A stretch of DNA of 64,000 nt, taken from positions 248,001 through 312,000 of the forward strand of contig NZ_CP060298.1 in NCBI RefSeq assembly GCF_014303395.1, in the 5' to 3' direction. Shown piece by piece: positions 60,183 through 64,000 of this stretch. A program made the position numbers and the translations under genes. The notes beneath the pieces were generated by a model, which saw only the letters and a list, made by a program, of their open reading frames with translations, made no database searches and was not told the DNA's origin. Every line of letters starts with the position of its first letter. Position 1 is the stretch's first letter. Source of the stretch: Nakamurella sp. PAMC28650. Lineage in GTDB: Bacteria; Actinomycetota; Actinomycetes; Mycobacteriales; Nakamurellaceae.

Positions 60183-61406
60183 TCACTCCGGCGCAAATCG
60201 TTGCTCGCCCCAGAGGTGGGCCAGCACCAGCAGGGCCAGGCACACGACCAGGGTTCGGCCGCTGACGTCGGTGGCGAGCAGGCCGAGCAGCAGCGGTACC
60301 GCGATACCGGTGGTCACCCGTGAGATCAGCCTGAGCAGACCGGAGTTGCGGCTGGCCACGCCGGCGACCACGCCAAGAGTGAAGTAGGCCGCGACCGCGC
60401 CGCACAGCAGCCAGCGACCCTGGTCGGACAGCGGATCGGAGCCTTGCGTCACCACGGCCGAGAGCGACACGGCCATCGTGCCGACGACACCGGTGACCAG
60501 GCAGTGCAGGCCAAGTGCGGCGCGGGTGGAGATATGGCCGGCGTGCAGGTGCGGCAGCCCGGCGTATCCGAAGACGACCGACACGCCGAACATCCCGGCC
60601 AGCAACACGAATGACGCGATACCGGTGGCCAGGAGACCGACGCTGTAGGGGGTGGCCGCGGCCGCGTCGACGACCTGCACCACGGATTCGCCGAGGACGA
60701 TGATCACGAAAAGTCCAAGTCGCTCGGACAGGTGGGCCAGGTCGACCGACACCCCGTGTACCACCGGTGCCTTCCTGTCGTGGGCGGCGCCGAGCCGCCG
60801 CTGGGTGGCGGCCAATGCGGTGAACTTCGCCTGCAACCGCGCGACGATCTTCTCGCCGGACAGAAACAGCATCAGCAGCAGATCCAGGCCGACCCCCACC
60901 GCCCAGAGCGCCATCTTCCAAGGTTCGCCGACCCAGATCGACACGAGCCAGGGCAGCAGCCCGGCCGAATACTGCACCACCGGGAAGTCCAGCAGAATCT
61001 CTCCGCGGCGCCACGATTGCGACCCGTAGATGCGGGTCGCGATGTACGCGATCGTGAAGACGGTCAGCGGCAGACCGTCGGCGCCGTTCCCGAGGACGGT
61101 GTGCGCCACGCCCGGCACCGACGCGGCCATCACCCCGAGGCCGAACATCCCGATCAACAGCCTCAGCACATGGGTCTGCTCGGCCGCGACGTTGCTGTAG
61201 AGCATGAATGTCGTCCACGACAGCCAGAAGGCCAGGAACAACAGTGCATAGAGACCGAGCGCCGCAAGGTCCAGTTGACCGCTGAGCACATGTGCCAGCG
61301 CCGCGACGCCCGCCGCCACCACCAGGTCGAAGAAGAGCTCGGCCCAACTCGCGTGCCGCTCGCCCGCTTCCTCGACGGATTCGCCGGCGGTGTCCAGTTC
61401 GCTCAT
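60183..61406 (-). CDS. low-temperature-requirement A (LtrA)-family membrane protein
   Basis: A 407-residue protein with about eleven membrane segments. The conserved LtrA start is ASWAELFFDLVVAAGVAALAH, and SERLGLFVIIVLGESVVQVV mid-protein is the family's second hallmark with the LGES motif. The ATG at 61406 (MSELDTAGE) is preferred; one eight codons upstream is possible, and neither has a clear ribosome-binding site. LtrA proteins have no settled role. It is convergent with CtpE, and short TTCACTCCGGC repeats lie at 60168-60190. Confidence 0.85.
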   Translation of the reverse strand: MSELDTAGESVEEAGERHASWAELFFDLVVAAGVAALAHVLSGQLDLAALGLYALLFLAFWLSWTTFMLYSNVAAEQTHVLRLLIGMFGLGVMAASVPGVAHTVLGNGADGLPLTVFTIAYIATRIYGSQSWRRGEILLDFPVVQYSAGLLPWLVSIWVGEPWKMALWAVGVGLDLLLMLFLSGEKIVARLQAKFTALAATQRRLGAAHDRKAPVVHGVSVDLAHLSERLGLFVIIVLGESVVQVVDAAAATPYSVGLLATGIASFVLLAGMFGVSVVFGYAGLPHLHAGHISTRAALGLHCLVTGVVGTMAVSLSAVVTQGSDPLSDQGRWLLCGAVAAYFTLGVVAGVASRNSGLLRLISRVTTGIAVPLLLGLLATDVSGRTLVVCLALLVLAHLWGEQRFAPE

Positions 61407-61509
61407 GGACGCCAATGACCGCCGGTGCATCGGGCGACGACGTGATCGACCTCCGCCTCGGACGGGCCCCCCCGTCGGAACGAAGCCGTGATGGAGGGCA
61501 CATTCCGAC

Positions 61510-61616
61510 TGTAACACCCCAAGCCCCGTCCCAGGGTAAAGCAGCCTATTTTCCCCTTATCCATTAGCTATAATAATTAATATTCTGCGCCGATGATAGA
61601 TCGGATCTTCGGTTGC
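61510..61616. other. AT-rich patch between LtrA and kelch-like genes
   Basis: Bases 61545-61585 are strongly AT-rich (TTAGCTATAATAATTAATAT), in sharp contrast to the surrounding GC-rich DNA. A TATAAT hexamer lies at 61569-61574. It may be a promoter for LtrA or a trace of past insertion. Confidence 0.45.
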
Positions 61617-63233
61617 TCAGGCAGTTCCGGGCGTGAACTGAAAGCCGACCGCAATCGGACGATCGGTTTTCGGGTTCGCGACTGATGCGGTGTCGTAGAA
61701 TTGACCCCAGAGCAGCAGAGACGCGCCGGCCCAGATGGCGGGCGCATTGTCATCGGAGGTCATTGGTGACGCAGGGACCCGTGTCCACCTGTTCTCGACG
61801 GGATCCCAGGCTTCAGCTCGGCCGGGTTGGGCCGGCGGACCATCAGCCGCCGCGAGGGTATCGATAGCGATCAATGCGCCTCCGGTCCAGATGTTCTGCG
61901 GGTTGCGATCATCGAGCGGGCCGTGCGGGATGACCGTCGCCTGCCCGGTCGCCGGGTTGAATCGTTCGCCGGTGAGATTCATCTGCGGCGGGCCGGCATC
62001 GATTCCGCGCCACGCCGGGGTTGCGCCCTGGATGAAGTCGGTGCCGGTCCAGATGGGACCGGCAATGCCGCCCTTGCCGGCCCGGTTCAGGTGGACCGGT
62101 TTCCAGCCGGGCTCGGAAGCATCGAGCGAGAAGGTGTCAGTTCCGGCAGAGCCGAAGCCGTCGGCGGTGTATCCCCAGAACGACCAGAGGTAGAGGTGTC
62201 CGCCGCCGGCCGCGAGCTGGAGATCGACGGTCGGGTGGTGGCGGGGAAGCACGAGATCGGCATCCCTGCTCCAGGCGTTGGTGGTGGGGTCGTAGGAAGC
62301 GGTCTGCACCAGCGAGGAGGAGGCGTCGACGGCTGGGGGGGCGTCGATAGCTGGGGTGGCGACCATGACCACCCTGGTCCCCGTCCACACCGTCTGCACC
62401 TGCGGATCGGGGATGGTGATCGGGCTGGGTGGTAGCAGGCGCCAGGTGTTGGTGGCCGGGGTGTAGGTGGCACCGTCAATGGCCCTGGACGAGCCGGAAG
62501 CGATGAATCCGCCCCAGATGAACCACGTGGAGCCGGCCCAGACGTTGCTCACCCCACTCCGGGCTTGCAGTGGCGCCGGGGGAAGAGACCGCCATCCGCC
62601 GGTCCGGGGGTTGTAGGCAGCGCCGTCGGCGGCGACGGTCTGATCCGGGCGGCTTCCGCCCCAGATCAACATCTCTGAACCGGTCCAGGTGATTGCGGCG
62701 TCCGTGCGGCCGCTGATGGGCGCGGGAGGCAGCCGAGTCCATCGCCCGGCCGCCAGCTGCCGTGCCGTCACGACGGGAGAGTCCGTCGGTGGTGGGTTCA
62801 ATATCAACGACGGCGCCTGCAGCACAACGCATCTGGTTGTGGGCGCCAACTGGGAACCGGCGGGCCGGCATTGCCCGTCGGGGGCACTCGGTTGATCTGA
62901 GGCAAGCTCCTTCGCCATGTTCGTTCCGCTCGAGTTCGTTCCGCTCGAGTTCGTTCCGCTCGAGGTGCTGCGGGAGGTCGGGCCCGAACATCCGATCGTC
63001 GACGCCACCACCAGGAGCGCTGCGATCGCCGCAGCGACCCGTCTCCGGCGATGCGGTGCAGTGGTCCGTCCGTGTCCGACGATGTCAGCTCTCCCTCTGC
63101 CGTGGCTGCCACTGTCCCTCAGGACAGCTGCGAGCAACTCTGCGGACGAGACGGGACGTAGCCTGCTGCACGTTGCACAGGAATTCCGTTGCCCGCATCC
63201 GTCCTCGGCCTGCGAGCGCGGGCGGCGAGACAC
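61617..63233 (-). CDS. exported kelch-like beta-propeller protein
   Basis: A protein of about 538 residues with a hydrophobic segment (RRRVAAAIAALLVVASTIGCSG) carrying a lipobox-like Cys and a SSGTN repeat (15-base DNA repeats at 62921-62964). The mature part has at least six kelch-type blades with WTGSEMLIWGG, WAGSTWFIWGG, IWTGGALIAI and WAGASLLLWG. The start is uncertain: the GTG at 63233 is the most plausible, but it leaves about 70 residues ahead of the signal segment, so a frame error near 63060-63120 is possible. Likely a lipoprotein sugar- or protein-binding propeller. Confidence 0.65.
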   Translation of the reverse strand: MSRRPRSQAEDGCGQRNSCATCSRLRPVSSAELLAAVLRDSGSHGRGRADIVGHGRTTAPHRRRRVAAAIAALLVVASTIGCSGPTSRSTSSGTNSSGTNSSGTNMAKELASDQPSAPDGQCRPAGSQLAPTTRCVVLQAPSLILNPPPTDSPVVTARQLAAGRWTRLPPAPISGRTDAAITWTGSEMLIWGGSRPDQTVAADGAAYNPRTGGWRSLPPAPLQARSGVSNVWAGSTWFIWGGFIASGSSRAIDGATYTPATNTWRLLPPSPITIPDPQVQTVWTGTRVVMVATPAIDAPPAVDASSSLVQTASYDPTTNAWSRDADLVLPRHHPTVDLQLAAGGGHLYLWSFWGYTADGFGSAGTDTFSLDASEPGWKPVHLNRAGKGGIAGPIWTGTDFIQGATPAWRGIDAGPPQMNLTGERFNPATGQATVIPHGPLDDRNPQNIWTGGALIAIDTLAAADGPPAQPGRAEAWDPVENRWTRVPASPMTSDDNAPAIWAGASLLLWGQFYDTASVANPKTDRPIAVGFQFTPGTA

Positions 63234-63356
63234 GGCCAGGCTGTAGCGAGGTCGTTCACCCGGCGGTAGCCTTTCGTCCACCAGCACCTCACCAGAGAAC
63301 GCTAGACAGGATCACAGAAAGCGCCGTGTCGCGGCGCCGAGGCCGAAAGGTGTCCC

Positions 63357-64000
63357 ATGCGTACCCGTACTGCGCTCCTGTCCGCGATTGTTCTCGCCGC
63401 AGCGGCGCTGGTTCCGGTGTGGAACAGCCACCCGTCGGCCGCGACCGCTGCCACCGCAGCTGCCGCGACGGCCCCTGCCGCAACGGCATCTGCCGCGACC
63501 CGCACTCCGATCCGGCACGTGGTGGTCATCGTGCAGGAGAACCATTCTTTCGACAGCTACTTCGCGGCCTATTGCGCGCAGACCCACACCTGCAACATGG
63601 CGCCGGTGACCAACCCCTACGCCCCGGTGCAGCCTGTGCCCCTGACGGACGCAAGCACGGCCGCCTACGACCCGAACCACTTCGCCGATTGCGAACGGGT
63701 CGAGATCAACGGCGGCCGGATGGACGGCTACATCACGCCGCACGCGGCCCAGACCCAGTCGACGGGCTACCCGTGCGGATCGCCGGCGAATTTCACCCAG
63801 GCCGGCACCGGACCGACCTCACCGGTAGCGACCTACCAGCAGTGGGCCGGCTCGCGGGCCTCGCTGGCCGACAACTACTTCCAATCCTCGGTCGGGGCCT
63901 CGTCGCAGAACGACATGTACCTGTGGATGGCGCGTTTCGTGTTCAAGGACAACACCGCAGAGCCCAACGCCGTCGGCAGCCAATGCCCCACCGCGCGGAC
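63357..64000 (+). CDS. secreted phosphoesterase (phospholipase C/acid phosphatase type), 5' part
   Basis: The gene runs off the window; 214 residues are visible. A signal peptide (TRTALLSAIVLAAAALVPVW) is followed by an Ala/Thr-rich stretch and the family start IRHVVVIVQENHSFDSYF, with the metal-binding Glu-Asn and the catalytic Ser/Thr region; NYFQSSVGASSQNDMYL follows. This is the phosphoesterase family that includes phospholipase C and AcpA. The ATG at 63357 is the first of the frame. Exported, probably scavenging phosphate or acting on lipids. Confidence 0.88.
   Translation, partial: MRTRTALLSAIVLAAAALVPVWNSHPSAATAATAAAATAPAATASAATRTPIRHVVVIVQENHSFDSYFAAYCAQTHTCNMAPVTNPYAPVQPVPLTDASTAAYDPNHFADCERVEINGGRMDGYITPHAAQTQSTGYPCGSPANFTQAGTGPTSPVATYQQWAGSRASLADNYFQSSVGASSQNDMYLWMARFVFKDNTAEPNAVGSQCPTAR

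Overview
The window is about 64 kb of high-GC DNA with actinobacterial character: a DUF222/HNH (13E12-type) protein, GAF-ANTAR and ECF regulators, actinobacterial sortase and GH25 proteins, a MimR-type activator, an NmtR/CtpJ-type pair and many GTG starts. The gene mix would suit a Nakamurella-like or related lineage, but this is inference; no rRNA or tRNA was seen to anchor taxonomy. Both ends cut genes.

Layout. 1-5.6 kb: CoA-linked catabolism (frameshifted SDR, acyl-CoA ligase, TetR, a DUF1440-like protein, a CitE-MaoC pair). 5.7-10.9 kb: a translationally coupled operon (amidohydrolase, DUF59 protein, zinc alcohol dehydrogenase, ABM monooxygenase) divergent from an AcoR/MimR-like activator. 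This matches the accessory half of the mycobacterial mim/prm alkane and acetone monooxygenase locus, but the monooxygenase genes themselves are absent. 11.4-15.8 kb: an IS1595 element, the DUF222 gene, a 16-bp tandem repeat array and a PfpI-like protein. 15.8-22.5 kb: a metal region with an ArsR regulator, a DUF318 permease with YHS domains, DUF6153 and DUF305 proteins, DUF302, two CsoR-family regulators, CopZ, a collapsed copA and two G-tract palindromes of CsoR type. 22.5-27.2 kb: a GAF-ANTAR protein, an ABC-2 exporter whose ATPase is split by a second IS1595 copy, and a SigK-like ECF sigma factor.

27.5-38.3 kb is a cell-surface region: three proteins with SipW/TasA-type features (one beginning with an LPNTG sorting-signal-like module), a 1,108-residue subtilase-like protein whose motifs fit a sedolisin Glu/Asp/Asp/Ser set, an ISL3 element, a surface protein with a duplicated domain and a class E/F-like sortase. 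38.3-45.9 kb: a two-component system with a small Met/Gly-rich secreted protein, glutathione-independent formaldehyde dehydrogenase, an SDR/TetR pair and a GH25 protein with three 129-residue repeats. 45.9-50.3 kb: a P1B-4 metal ATPase broken by an in-frame TGA, its NmtR-like repressor with a perfect palindrome, and an exported MsrA interrupted by an IS5-family element. 50.4-54.4 kb: a sulfur-handling group (DsrE, TusE/DsrC, SQR-like flavoprotein, divergent class V aminotransferase). 54.4-64 kb: a copB-like ATPase with a large internal deletion, a SHOCT protein, a BlaI/M56 pair, a CtpE-like ATPase, LtrA, a kelch-like secreted protein and the start of a secreted phosphoesterase.

A recurring theme is damage to metal-efflux and oxidative-repair genes: copA and a copB-like gene share internal deletions of the catalytic core, the permease has a frameshift in a G run, the P1B-4 ATPase has a stop, and msrA carries both an amber codon and an IS. 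Their regulators look intact. This could be genuine decay in a low-metal niche or, for single-base lesions in homopolymers, sequencing or assembly error; read-level checks are needed to separate these.
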